Assembly (NCBI RefSeq): GCF_003473485.1
Contig: NC_053046.1
Location: forward strand, 32,255,332 to 32,319,331
From: Medicago truncatula
Lineage: Eukaryota > Streptophyta > Magnoliopsida > Fabales > Fabaceae
Length of the DNA: 64,000 nt
Direction: 5' to 3'
Position 1 is the first letter of the stretch, and every line of letters starts with the position of its first letter. This document shows positions 22,747 to 32,621 of the stretch, piece by piece. Made by a program: the position numbers and the translations under genes. The notes under the pieces were generated by a model. The model saw only the letters and a program-made list of their open reading frames with translations, was not told the origin of the DNA and searched no databases.

Positions 22747-23789
22747 TAGAATTCTAGCACTCAAAGTACCAGCGTTTAATGAAAAGAGTCACAGGATGTA
22801 TGTAATCTGATTTGTCGAACCACATTTATTTTAATGCAATGCAATTTACATTTTCTTTAAGTTTCTACATTTAAACTTTTAAGTCTTTTACTTGCCTTTT
22901 CTTCACTGATTTATGTCAAAAGGCAGTTATATCTTCCTACAAAACAATTTTATTCATGTTGTTCATAAAGCAAACTAAGAATATGATGAGCATTCAACCA
23001 TTTTCTGAAAAAAGCTTTCACAATTGCCCTAAGATTCCTAGTTTGATCTGCAAGCAACATTTTAAAATTAGTATTATTATTTATCAAAAACACAGGTAAA
23101 CAAATTGTCATTCCCTCTATTAATTCAATAATAAATTCGACACTAGTCAGAAAGAAGCTCTTTCAATCTTCTCGAACAACATCAATAGAGATGTTCTAGC
23201 TATCTGTCTACCATTTTATTTCAATTATTTTCGCCCTTTCATATCCTCATGTCATTGATAACGCCTCATTTGAAATTCTTCATTGTTTTGAAAAAACTTC
23301 TTGCCACCAACAAGCATTAATGACACAACATTATGATTTTCCAAAGGACATCCATTATACTCTTTCAGAATCTTAATGTTAGATTACCAATGTAAAATCT
23401 TAGTATTATTAAAATCTTAGTATTCTATTTCACTATCCCGTTTCTTTTTCATGAACTGTTGCGTTTCAGCTCTTTCGATCCACAATGTATATTAATCTGT
23501 TGGAGTTCTTCTTCTCTCTTAGTCTTTGCCTTACCAATTTTGCATTCAAATTAAGACATTTAGTTGTTTTCAACTAAGAGGTATCACTTTCCTTCCTGAC
23601 TCACAATTTCTCCATCTCTTTTGACGATATAGAACTGTGATTATTCTCATTCTATTTGGAAAAAGGGTTGATAGAGGTTATGAACTGCTATCTTGGTAAG
23701 TAGAAATATTATCTTGATGACTTAAAAAGAAAAGTCTTCTAGATGGGTTAAGAAAGGTTTTGGAAATTACAATTGCCTAAAAAGATTAA
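22747..23789. other. Intergenic, no supported gene
   Basis: AT-rich and without recognisable coding sequence. ATAACGCCTCATTTGAAAT near 23258 is present in inverted form near 24285 inside the LINE fragment; it may mark an inverted piece of the same LINE. Confidence 0.5.
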
Positions 23790-24664
23790 GTTTCTTTTTT
23801 GATTGACTTGTCACAATTTGGTACCTACTCTCTCTTTGCTAAACCATAGTAATATATCTCATTATGCGGTGTGTAATAATAGGTGCGACTTTCATAATGA
23901 GATTTTTCTCCATTGTGTTCGAGATTGCACTCACTCAAAACCCTTGTGGCATCATGTTGACTTTACTCATCCCGACTTCTTCTCTGATGAAGACGCTATA
24001 GACTAGATCAAGAATGGGGTGATGGATTCTTGCTCCTTCTCCTTTGCATCGACAATTTGGCGGAATTGGAGGAATAAAAACATGATGTGTTTAGACAATG
24101 AGAACTTGTCCAAAGCTCAATCCTTTAACATTCAAGATATGGTTGCTACTCTCAAAGCTTGTCATCCTTAATGTTGACGAAAGTTGCTTGGGCTCTCCTA
24201 CGTGGGCTGGTTATAGAGGAGTTTTAAGAAATGATGCAGGTTTTTACTTGTCAGGATTACATTCAAAATTCTTCTGATATTCTATTTCAAATGAGGCGTT
24301 ACCAAGAACATGTGTATTAATGATTTAGTTTGCTACTCTGATTTTCTTCATTGTATCAACATCCTTAATGATCCCCCCAGGAGGTATCATGTTTATGTTG
24401 TTTTGATTCAAGATATAAAAGAGCTATTGGAGCAAGAAAATGCTATGATGAATCACACCCTTCCAAAAGAAAATCAATGTGCAGATTTTTTGGTGGTCAA
24501 ACTTGATACCTATCAAATTTTAAGTTTCTTTGTCATGAGTCTCCTTCGACAAATCTTTTAATTTTTCCTTTAAAACGATGTTGTGAAACTTTTTATTTGA
24601 GAGAGGAACTCTCTTTTGTTTCCTTTATTTCTCTTTCGTTTTAGTATTGTACAACAAAAAAGAA
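23790..24664 (+). mobile_element. LINE 3'-end fragment (zinc-binding RVT and RNase H-like domains)
   Basis: Translation from 23803 shows the HC..DC..K.LWHH pattern of the zinc-binding region after plant LINE reverse transcriptases. About 24165-24250 encodes LNVDESCLGSPTWAGYRGVL then RNDAGFYLSG, the start of an RNase H-like (RVT_3) domain. 24310-24560 carries RRYHVYVVLIQDIKELLEQE and ENQCADFLVVKL, its end. These parts are in different frames with several stops, so the copy is dead. The tail near 24640-24665 is A-rich (GTACAACAAAAAAGAAA), as expected of a LINE 3' end. It stops about 80 bp before the first UGT start codon. Confidence 0.8.
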
Positions 24665-24743
24665 ACTAGATTAAACACTTGTCTCAATCAACCAATCACA
24701 AGAATCCAAAAGACTGAACTCTGACCAACCCATTTCGCCGGCA

Positions 24744-26547
24744 ATGAATATCTCCGACTCCGGCAACGCCGTATGTCACGTTGTGGCGATGCCATTTCCA
24801 GGAAGAGGACACATCAACCCTATGCTAAGCTTCTGCAAAATCCTAACCTCTCAAAAACCCAACAACCTTCTCATCACTTTCGTACTCACAGAAGAGTGGC
24901 TCACCTTCATCGGCGCCGATCCAAAGCCAGAATCCATCCGCTTTGCCACCATTCCCAACGTTATCCCGCCGGAGCGGGAGAAAGCCGGCGATTTTCCTGG
25001 TTTCTATGAAGCTGTCATGACAAAGATGGAAGCACCGTTTGAGAAGCTTCTTGATCAGCTTGAGTTGCCGGTGGATGTGATTGTTGGTGATGTTGAACTA
25101 AGATGGCCAGTTAATGTTGGTAATCGGAGGAATGTTCCGGTGGCGGCGTTTTGGACTATGTCTGCGTCGTTTTACTCTATGTTGCATCATCTTGATGTGT
25201 TTTCACGAAAACATCACCTAACTGTTGATAAACTGGGTAATTACTCATTTGCAGAAGTAGAACTATGCTTAATATAGAATTATTTGAAACCAACTTATGA
25301 CATGTTTGTCAACTCTTTTCAACTTATTTTCATAAGCTGTCAAAGATAGTCATGAAAACCAGCTCATCATAGTTTATACAAAACCATATTGGTTTTCTTT
25401 TATTATAGAAATAGCTTATTCATAAGTGCTTATATGATGCACACTTATCCTATATGCTGCAAAGTTGTTTATCCAAACAGAGCCTTAGTATTTAATGTGT
25501 TAATACTTAGTATAAGGTTTGTAGTTCATTTTTCTTCTCTTTTTTCTTGGATTAGAAAATTTAGGTTAATAGTTATGGGGCCATACTTTCATGTATTGCA
25601 TATCATCACCAGAAGATTAAAGCAATTGTACATTAGTGCATGTCTGATCTGTGCTGTTTTAAAATGATGTAGATGAACAAGCAGAGAACATCCCAGGAAT
25701 TTCTTCATTTCATATAGAAGACGTTCAAACCGTACTTTGCAAAAACGATCATCAAGTTTTGCAGCTTGCATTGGGATGCATTTCCAAGGTGCCAAAAGCG
25801 AATTATCTTCTTCTCACCACAGTCCAAGAGTTAGAAGCTGAAACCATTGATTCCCTGAAATCTATATTCCCCTTTCCAATCTATCCTATTGGCCCTTCAA
25901 TACCTTATTTAGATATCGAAGAAAAAAATCCAGCCAACACCGATCATAGCCAGGACTATATAAAATGGCTAGATTCACAACCATCTGAATCTGTACTATA
26001 CATTTCATTAGGTAGTTTCCTTTCAGTGTCTAATGCACAAATGGACGAAATCGTTGAAGCACTAAACAATAGCGGAATACGATACCTTTACGTGGCTCGC
26101 GGGGAAACGTCGCGATTAAAAGACAAGTGTGGAGATAAAGGCATGGTGATACCATGGTGTGATCAACTTAAAGTGTTGTCTCATTCTTCTATAGGTGGAT
26201 TTTGGAGCCATTGTGGATGGAATTCAACTTTGGAAACTGTTTTTGCTGGTGTACCAATTTTGACATTCCCTCTTTTCTTGGATCAAGTTCCTAATAGTAC
26301 TCAAATTGTTGATGAATGGAAAAATGGGTGGAAGGTAGAGATACAATCAAAGTTGGAGAGTGATGTGATTCTTGCAAAAGAAGATATAGAAGAGTTGGTT
26401 AAGAGGTTTATGGATCTTGAAAACCAAGAGGGGAAGAAAATTAGAGATAGAGCGAGAGAACTGAAGGTTATGTTTCGTAAAGCGATTGGTAAAGGCGGAT
26501 CTTCAGATAGGAACCTCGACGCATTTATCAGTGACATTTCATCTTGA
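24744..26547 (+). CDS. UGT87A-type UDP-glycosyltransferase (copy A)
   Basis: Model: join(24744..25236, 25673..26547), 455 residues, one phase-1 intron of 436 bp. Family 1 UGTs move a sugar from a UDP-sugar to a small acceptor in the cytosol. The N-terminal lobe has the catalytic His in [12 protein letters not shown] (H23) and the likely partner Asp in VGDVELRW (D116). The PSPG box is residues 326-369: [12 protein letters not shown], then [12 protein letters not shown] with the ribose-binding Glu kept, ending FLDQ. Overall pattern and length fit UGT87A1/A2; Arabidopsis UGT87A2 affects flowering time, but acceptors here are unknown. Exon 2 begins [11 protein letters not shown], matching the Arabidopsis junction, so this copy keeps the ancestral acceptor site. 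Only about 80 bp separates its ATG from a LINE tail, so its promoter differs from those of the later copies. Confidence 0.93.
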
Positions 26548-27446
26548 AGGTCACTGATACCACCGGTGTCTAGTGCAAATGATTGGTGCGTAGTGTGTGT
26601 TACAAACCATATGGTACCAATTTTGATTCCGACTAATGAAACAAAATTCAAGGCCACCGACGTGTTGAGCAGGTTTGGTTTAGTTACAGAAATAAGCAAT
26701 GCATTAATGGGATGAAGGGTATTGTAATAACGTATAAGCAAACTGCAGCATGTATCATTATGTGTAATTTACTCATCAAAGTTTCATAGTAGGGTAAGCA
26801 TACTTTTCTTAAAGAAGCATTTAGTTGCATACTTGCTGAAGATAATGTTTTGATTGGCATTTAGCACTTTTTTTTACAATTGGCTATAATTGGACAACAA
26901 GCTATATAATTTTAAAACGTCCTCATGTAGCTAGTGTCTATTTTATTGATTTGTAAGTCTTGAATTTCAAATATTAAAAAACAAACCAAACACCTAATCA
27001 CTTGAAAAACAAATAGGAAACCTCCTCATTCCATCTTCTCCCACCATAATACATAATTAAAGCAGGAAGGGGATATAAAAAAAAAAACAAATCCATTTGG
27101 TTCAGTTATTGAATGATATGTAGGTTAGTCAACCAAAGTAACATGGTATTGGAGTGTTTATTTATCCATCTAAATCTTTATGATAGACACAATAATCGTG
27201 AATCGTACTTTAATATTCACTTGCTTGATCCTATTTATTATAATACTACTAAGAGTCGTTTTTACAACTAGTTTATGATATGTGAATGAGTCCTCAATCC
27301 AATACAAAACAATTTTTAAAGCATTTCCTTTGTTGTTTTATACAACTCTTATCTCTAGAGTTTAGCATTAGATACTAACATTGACTAATCACAAGAATCA
27401 AACCACAAACAACTCATCTCATCTCTCAGTAGCCATTTCTCCGGCA
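26548..27446. other. 3' flank of UGT copy A and duplicated promoter of copy B
   Basis: 26548-26760 is a 3' flank also found after the pseudogene at 30762 (GATTGGTGC..TAGTGTGTGTTA, AACCATATGGTACCAATTTT). About 27125-27446 is the upstream segment also found before copies D (32445-32621) and E (38395-38689), sharing GGTATTGGAGTGTTTATTT, AGCATTAGATACTA and TTGACTAATCAC. Confidence 0.75.
27125..27446 (+). promoter_or_regulatory. Duplicated UGT upstream region, copy 1
   Basis: About 320 bp ahead of copy B match the regions before copies D and E in order, including AATCCAATACAA, TTTTTAAAGCATTT, TTTGTTGTTTTATACA and CTCAGTAGCCATT just before the ATG. Promoter function is inferred from position and conservation. 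No TATA box stands out. Confidence 0.6.
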
Positions 27447-30179
27447 ATGAATTTCTCCGGCGAAGACGTGTGCCACATTGTGGCGATGCCATTTCCAGGA
27501 AGAGGACACATCAACCCCATGCTAAGCTTAAGCAAATTCCTAATCTCACGAAAACCCAACAACATTCTTATTACCTTTGTAGTCACTGAAGAATGGCTCG
27601 GCTTTATCGGCAGTGATCCAAAGCCGAAATCCGTCCGCTATGCCACCATTCCTAACGTGGTTCCACCGGAGCGTGAGAAAACAATTGATAGTTTTCCTCA
27701 GTTTTATGAAGCTGCCATAACAAAGATGGAAGCGCCGTTTGAGCAGCTTCTTGATCAGCTTGAGTTGCCGGTGAATGTGATCGTTGGTGATGTTGAGCTG
27801 CGGTGGCCTGTTGATGTTGGTAATCGGAGGAATATCCCGGTGGCGTCTCTTTGGACCATGTCGGCGTCATTTTACTCCATGTTGCATCATCTTGAGGTCT
27901 TTTCACGACACCAGCACTTAACTCATGATAAGCTGGGTAAGCAATATGAATTCATGTAGTAAAATGTTGACACATTCATTGTAGTTAGCCAGTTCAACTA
28001 TGATTGTTGGATTGAAATCCGACCGTTCAATTTTTGACACCAATTTGTTTTTGTTTTTTTAATACAAAATATTGACTTTGAAAGTTGAACGTCCGATCCC
28101 AATCCAATAACTATACTTAGGCAAATTGCATGGTTGCGTAAAATTAATGATTGCAGTTAATTACTCATTTGTTAGATCTCTGCTTAATTTTAGTTATGAC
28201 TATTTATTTTTGGAGAAAAAAAAACATAAATTTAATTAATATGCATCGGCCGCAATCTCACAACTAAGGGTGTTCACGAGTCTTGGTGATCCCTTCAACC
28301 TATTATCCAACCCAAATTTTACCGAATTTGTTCAAGTTTGGATCCAATACGAACAATCTAGTTCAAACCTGAAGTTGTTTAGTATAGGTAACCGATTTAA
28401 GATTCGAAACTCATAAACTTGCGGACCCAAGTTTTCTACAAAGATTAAAAGGTAAATCATCAATTGATAGTGTTTGATCCAGAGTGGAGCTACATCGAAG
28501 GTCGGAGTGGTGGAAGCACAACGGAGGTAGCTCCTCATTAGGGGGTGGGGTGCTTGCAACCACTATCAAGTTAGTTTGTGATCGAGAGAGTGAAATTTTA
28601 GAGTTTAGAGAATATGCACCTTTAACTTGGATCAGGTTTCTTTATTTATAAGACACCTTTTTTTTTTGGTCTAGATTTATAGGACACCTTTAACCGATGA
28701 TATATGGATCATCATTCGATTGTCATCATATGACACTAATGGAATCACCATATTCACTTGGGTGCGCTCTTAGGGCATTCTCATAGCCTACTCCGTAGTG
28801 ACCCGGTATATTAGCGAATTTGGCTTGAGTCCAATCCGGAACGTTGTTACATATGATAAATAGTAATAGTATTATTGTGAGCTATAGAATTGTAAATTTC
28901 AAACGTTTTTTTAAGAATAAAATAGGGAAGAGATAAATTATTACTAATAAAAATAACTAATGATTATTTTACAATTGTCTCCGAGGTGATTTGAATTTTG
29001 TTTCTTAATATTATAAAATCAAGTTCTTAATACTTAAGAAAATTTCTCTAAAATTATGTAAGCTACTAAGCATGTCAAGTTTAAGGTATATGTAATTTCA
29101 AAATACCTTAAACATGCATTATGGAAACCAATTTTTTGCTAAATTGTATTTGAGCTATATATATAAAGCTTAAAGATTCATCCCAATTCTTTCTCTTGCT
29201 AATTTTCAGAACAAGATGTTAAACATGGAGTGATACTATTATTTATGGCATATCAATTATCATCATCTGCCGAATATTAATGCAATTGTACATGCCTGCG
29301 TATCTAATCTGTGCAGAGAACATCCCAGAAATTTCGTCTGTTCATATGGAAGACCTTCGAACTGTTGTACGCAGAAACGATCAGCCAACAATGCAGCTTG
29401 CACTGGAATGCATTTCCGAGGTTAACAAAGCAAATTACCTTCTTCTCACAACAGTGCAAGAATTAGAAGCTGAAACAATTGATACCCTTAAATCTATATT
29501 CCCCTTTCCAATCTATCCTATTGGTCCTGCAGTACCTTATTTAGAACTTGAAGAAAAAATATCGACGAACTCTAATCATAGCCACGACTATATAAAATGG
29601 CTAGATTCTCAACCAGCTGAATCCGTATTATACATTTCTTTTGGCAGTTTCAATTCCGCATCTAGTGCCCAAACGGACGAAATCATTGAAGCACTGAAAA
29701 ATAGTGAAATTCGATACCTTTATGTGGCCTGCGGGGAAACGTCAAGGTTGAAAGACAAGTGTGGAGGTAAGGGAATGGTGATACCTTGGTGTGATCAACT
29801 CAAGGTGTTGTCTCATGCTTCTATAGGTGGATTTTGGAGCCATTGTGGATGGAATTCAACTTTGGAAGCTGTTTTTTCTGGTGTACCAATTTTGACATTC
29901 CCTCTTGCTTATGATCAATTTCCTAATAGCACTCAAATTGTTGATGAATGGAAAAATGGGTGGAAGGTAGAGAAATCATCGAAGTTGGAGAGTGATGTGT
30001 TTTTCGCAAAAGAAGATATGGAAGAGCTTGTGAAGAGGTTTATGGATCTTGAAAGCCAAGAGGGAAAGAAAATTAGAGATAGAGCAAGAGAACTTAGGAT
30101 TATGTGTGGTAAGGCTATTTGTAAAGGTGGATCCTCAGATAGGAACCTCGACGCATTTATCAGTGACATTTCTTCTTGA
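27447..30179 (+). CDS. UGT87A-type UDP-glycosyltransferase (copy B)
   Basis: Model: join(27447..27936, 29317..30179), 450 residues, phase-1 intron of 1380 bp. The ATG giving MNFSGEDVCH is chosen because the upstream in-frame stretch has no ATG. His21 of GRGHINPML and Asp115 of VGDVELRW are present. PSPG is residues 321-364, with [19 protein letters not shown] and AYDQ, so the donor-site Glu and terminal Gln are kept. The usual ARGE motif before the PSPG reads ACGE here. Exon 2 starts ENIPEIS: four residues seen in copy A are absent because the acceptor lies in a deleted, re-joined site (CTGTGCAG). The intron is homologous to that of copy D but lacks D's two insertions. Confidence 0.92.
28240..28760 (+). 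repeat. Intron block shared with copy D
   Basis: GGGTGTTCACGAGTCTTGGTGATCC, CAAGTTTTCTACAAAGATTA, GGTCGGAGTGGTGGAAGCAC and CTATCAAGTTAGTTTGTGAT recur in the same order in copy D's intron at about 33418-34620. There a hAT-like element splits the first block and a copia fossil follows the last. This copy therefore shows the empty sites. Confidence 0.8.
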
Positions 30180-30761
30180 AGGTTATTGATACCGATTTCG
30201 ATTCCTACCGATATTTTTTTTCTTCTTCAAGGTCACTGATGTGTCAAGTAGATTTGGCTACACAAAAAAGAAATGAACTAATGGAGTGAAGGATATTGTA
30301 ATTGTTTGTAAGAATGTATTTAGACAAGTAACATTGTAAAATGTCATAAAACTGTGACTGAAATGCTCTTTGATGGATGAATTTGTACTCATACATTCAG
30401 CAAATTGATCATATCAGAAAAATGCAGTGTATCTTCTCATCAATGTTTAATACAAGGGATACATTTGTTTTAGAAGTATATAGTTGCATAATTCGCGAAG
30501 ATAATGCTTTGAATTACAGACTTTGTCGATGGGCACATTCGTACTTAGGAGAAACATGATCAATGGATGAGGTCATGCATTTTCAAAGTCATATCTCATA
30601 GTGTGTTCGAAAATATTGTCCACGGACTTACAATTTCATGCCATTAACCACACTCAGTTATTTCATACATGAAATTAGAAGTTCCCTCAAAACCAAAAAC
30701 AAGAATACTACGACTCAAATTTTCGTCAATATCAAACATCCATTTCTCTCTCAAAATTGCA
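30180..30761. other. 3' flank of copy B, 5' flank of the chimeric pseudogene
   Basis: 30180-30620 matches the 3' flanks of copies D and E (GGAGTGAAGGATATTGTAATTG, AATGCTCTTTGATGGATG, AATGCTTTGAATTACAG). From about 30625 the sequence switches to match the region before the pseudogene at 41593 (CCACACTCA..TATTTCAT, AAAATTGCAATGGAATC). Confidence 0.7.
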
Positions 30762-32011
30762 ATGGAATCACCACCAACTTCCTTCAACCATATACTGGCC
30801 ATGCCTTACCCTTCAAGAGGACACATCAACCCCATGCTAAGCTTCTGCAAAATCCTAACATCCCAAAAACCCAACAAAATTCTCATCACCGAGGAGTGGC
30901 TCACCATTATCGGCGCCGATCCAAAGCCAGAATCCATCCGCTTCACCACCATTCCTAACGTGATCCCACCGGAGCGGGAGAAAGCAGCCAATTTTCCTGG
31001 ATTATATGAAGCTGTCATGACGAAGATGGAAGCTCCTTTTGAGTAGCTTCTTGATCAGCTTGAGTTTCCGGTGAATGTGATCGTTGGTGATGTTGAGCTG
31101 TGATGGCCTGTTGATGTTGGTCATCAGAGGAATGTTCCGGTATCGGCGTTTTGGACTATGTCTGCAACGTTTTATTCAATGTTGCATCATCTTGATGTGT
31201 TTTCAAGAAACCATCACTTAACTGTTGATAAACTAAGTAATTTCTAATTACTCATTTGTTACTGCTGTGATTAATTTTAGTTCATAGTTTATTTCATTAT
31301 TTAATTTAAGGAGAGAAAAAACTACTTATGAATGTTTATTAGCTGTTTCAGCTTATTTCCATACACTCTCCAAGATAGCCTATGCCTATGTAATTCTTAT
31401 TCGTAAGCGTTGATATGATAAGCATTGATCCTCTAAGCCTGCAATATAAGTTGTTTATCCAAATAGGGCATTAGTATTATTGTGTTGATGCTCAGTTTAA
31501 GGTACATTATCCTTCATTTTGTCCCCCTCTTTTTTCATAGATAAAAAAATTTAGGTTATTTGTAAACTTGTCAAGTTTAAAGCAGGTAGTTTTCAAAACG
31601 TGATGTGAAACTACTTACTGCATTGGTCAAGGACTACCAACAATCTAGAATAGCCACGCAATTATAAATGGAAAATTTGAAATTTAGCAGGAAAGTTTTT
31701 AGCAATAAGTACGAATGTGGCTCGCGGGGAAACATTGCGGTTGAAAGACAAGTGTGGAGAATTCAAGGTAGAAATCATCAAAGTTGGAGAGTGATGTGAT
31801 TTTTGCAAAAGAAGATATAGAAGAATTGGTTAAGAGGTTTATGAATCTTGAAAGCCAAGAGGGAAAGAAAATTAGAGATAGAGCGAAAGAACCGAAGGTT
31901 GTGTGCTGTAAAGCGATTGGTAAAGGCGGATTTTCAGATAGGAACCTTGACGCATTTATCAGTGACATTTCATATTTCATCTTGAATGTCACTGATATCA
32001 CTGGAGTCTAG
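30762..32011 (+). pseudogene. UGT87A-type pseudogene, chimeric (copy C)
   Basis: Exon 1 spans 30762 to about 31234. It opens MESPPTSFNHILAMPYPSRG like the pseudogene at 41593, then follows copy A ([26 protein letters not shown]). It lacks four residues at LIT-EEW, has a TAG where copies A and B have a Glu or Lys codon context (near 31044) and a TGA in place of the CGG of ELRW (near 31101). Exon 2 is reduced to a short piece near 31710-31755 joined to the C-terminal part (about 31784-32011), so most of the domain including the whole PSPG box is gone. The normal FISDISS end is extended to DISYFILNVTDITGV. The 3' flank matches copy A. It cannot encode an active enzyme; a short transcript is possible. 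Confidence 0.9.
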
Positions 32012-32280
32012 CGCAAGTGATTGGTGCATAGTGTGTGTTATAAACCATATGGTACCAATTTTGATTTCCACTAATAAAATAAAATTCAAGGTCTCTGACG
32101 TGTTGAGTAGGTTTGGTTTAGTTACACAAATAAGCAATGCAATAATGGAATGAAGGGTATTGTAATTGAATGTGTAACCGAATTGCTGTTTGATAGATGA
32201 CTTTGTACTTTGATCATTTAAGAAAACTGCAGCATGTACCATATGTGTAATAACTCATCAATGTAGAATAGTAGGGGAAG
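32012..32280. other. 3' flank of pseudogene C
   Basis: Matches the 3' flank of copy A (AACCATATGGTACCAATTTT, GTGTTGAGTAGGTTTGG, GAATGAAGGGTATTGTAAT), which supports an origin of the pseudogene's 3' part from the copy A lineage. Confidence 0.7.
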
Positions 32281-32455
32281 CAACCAAGTTGCCTGGGTTT
32301 TAGTGGCAAGGAGCTCCTTCCAAGGACGTACATGGGGAATACCAGGTTCGATTCCCAGGGGGAACAACACTTGGCCAGGGCGCATGCCTCTACGCACGAG
32401 CCGGATTAGTCGCTCATCTTTGGTGGATAAGAATTTTTTTTTTTGTTACTAGTTT
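32281..32455 (+). repeat. tRNA-derived SINE
   Basis: TAGTGGCAAGGAGC resembles a Pol III A box and GGTTCGATTCC at about 32345 is a B box; spacing and the ending T-rich tract (about 32432-32455) fit a SINE. It sits exactly where the duplicated promoter of copy D begins, so the promoter copy here is shorter than those of B and E. Family name not assigned. Confidence 0.65.
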
Positions 32456-32621
32456 ATGATATATGTGAACAACTCATCGATCCAATACAACAATTTTTAA
32501 AGCATTTTCTTTGTTGTTTTATACAACTCTTATCTCTAGATCTAGCATTAGATACTACCATTGACTAATCACATCAAACCACAAACAACTCATCTTATCT
32601 CTCAGTAGCCATTCTCCGGCA
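32445..32621 (+). promoter_or_regulatory. Duplicated UGT upstream region, copy 2 (short)
   Basis: Starts TTACTAGTTTATGATATATG and matches 38518-38689 and 27265-27446. Sequence upstream of this point is replaced by the SINE. Promoter role inferred. Confidence 0.55.

Noticed and set aside
26301-26741. Antisense frame opposite UGT exon 2 (also opposite copies B, D and E)
   Set aside because: It recurs only because the sense exons are conserved; it is the shadow of the UGT coding strand.
29280-29316. ATG frames running from the intron into UGT exon 2 (MQLYM...)
   Set aside because: The segment is the intron end with a polypyrimidine/AG acceptor; a protein starting here would lack the catalytic His lobe.
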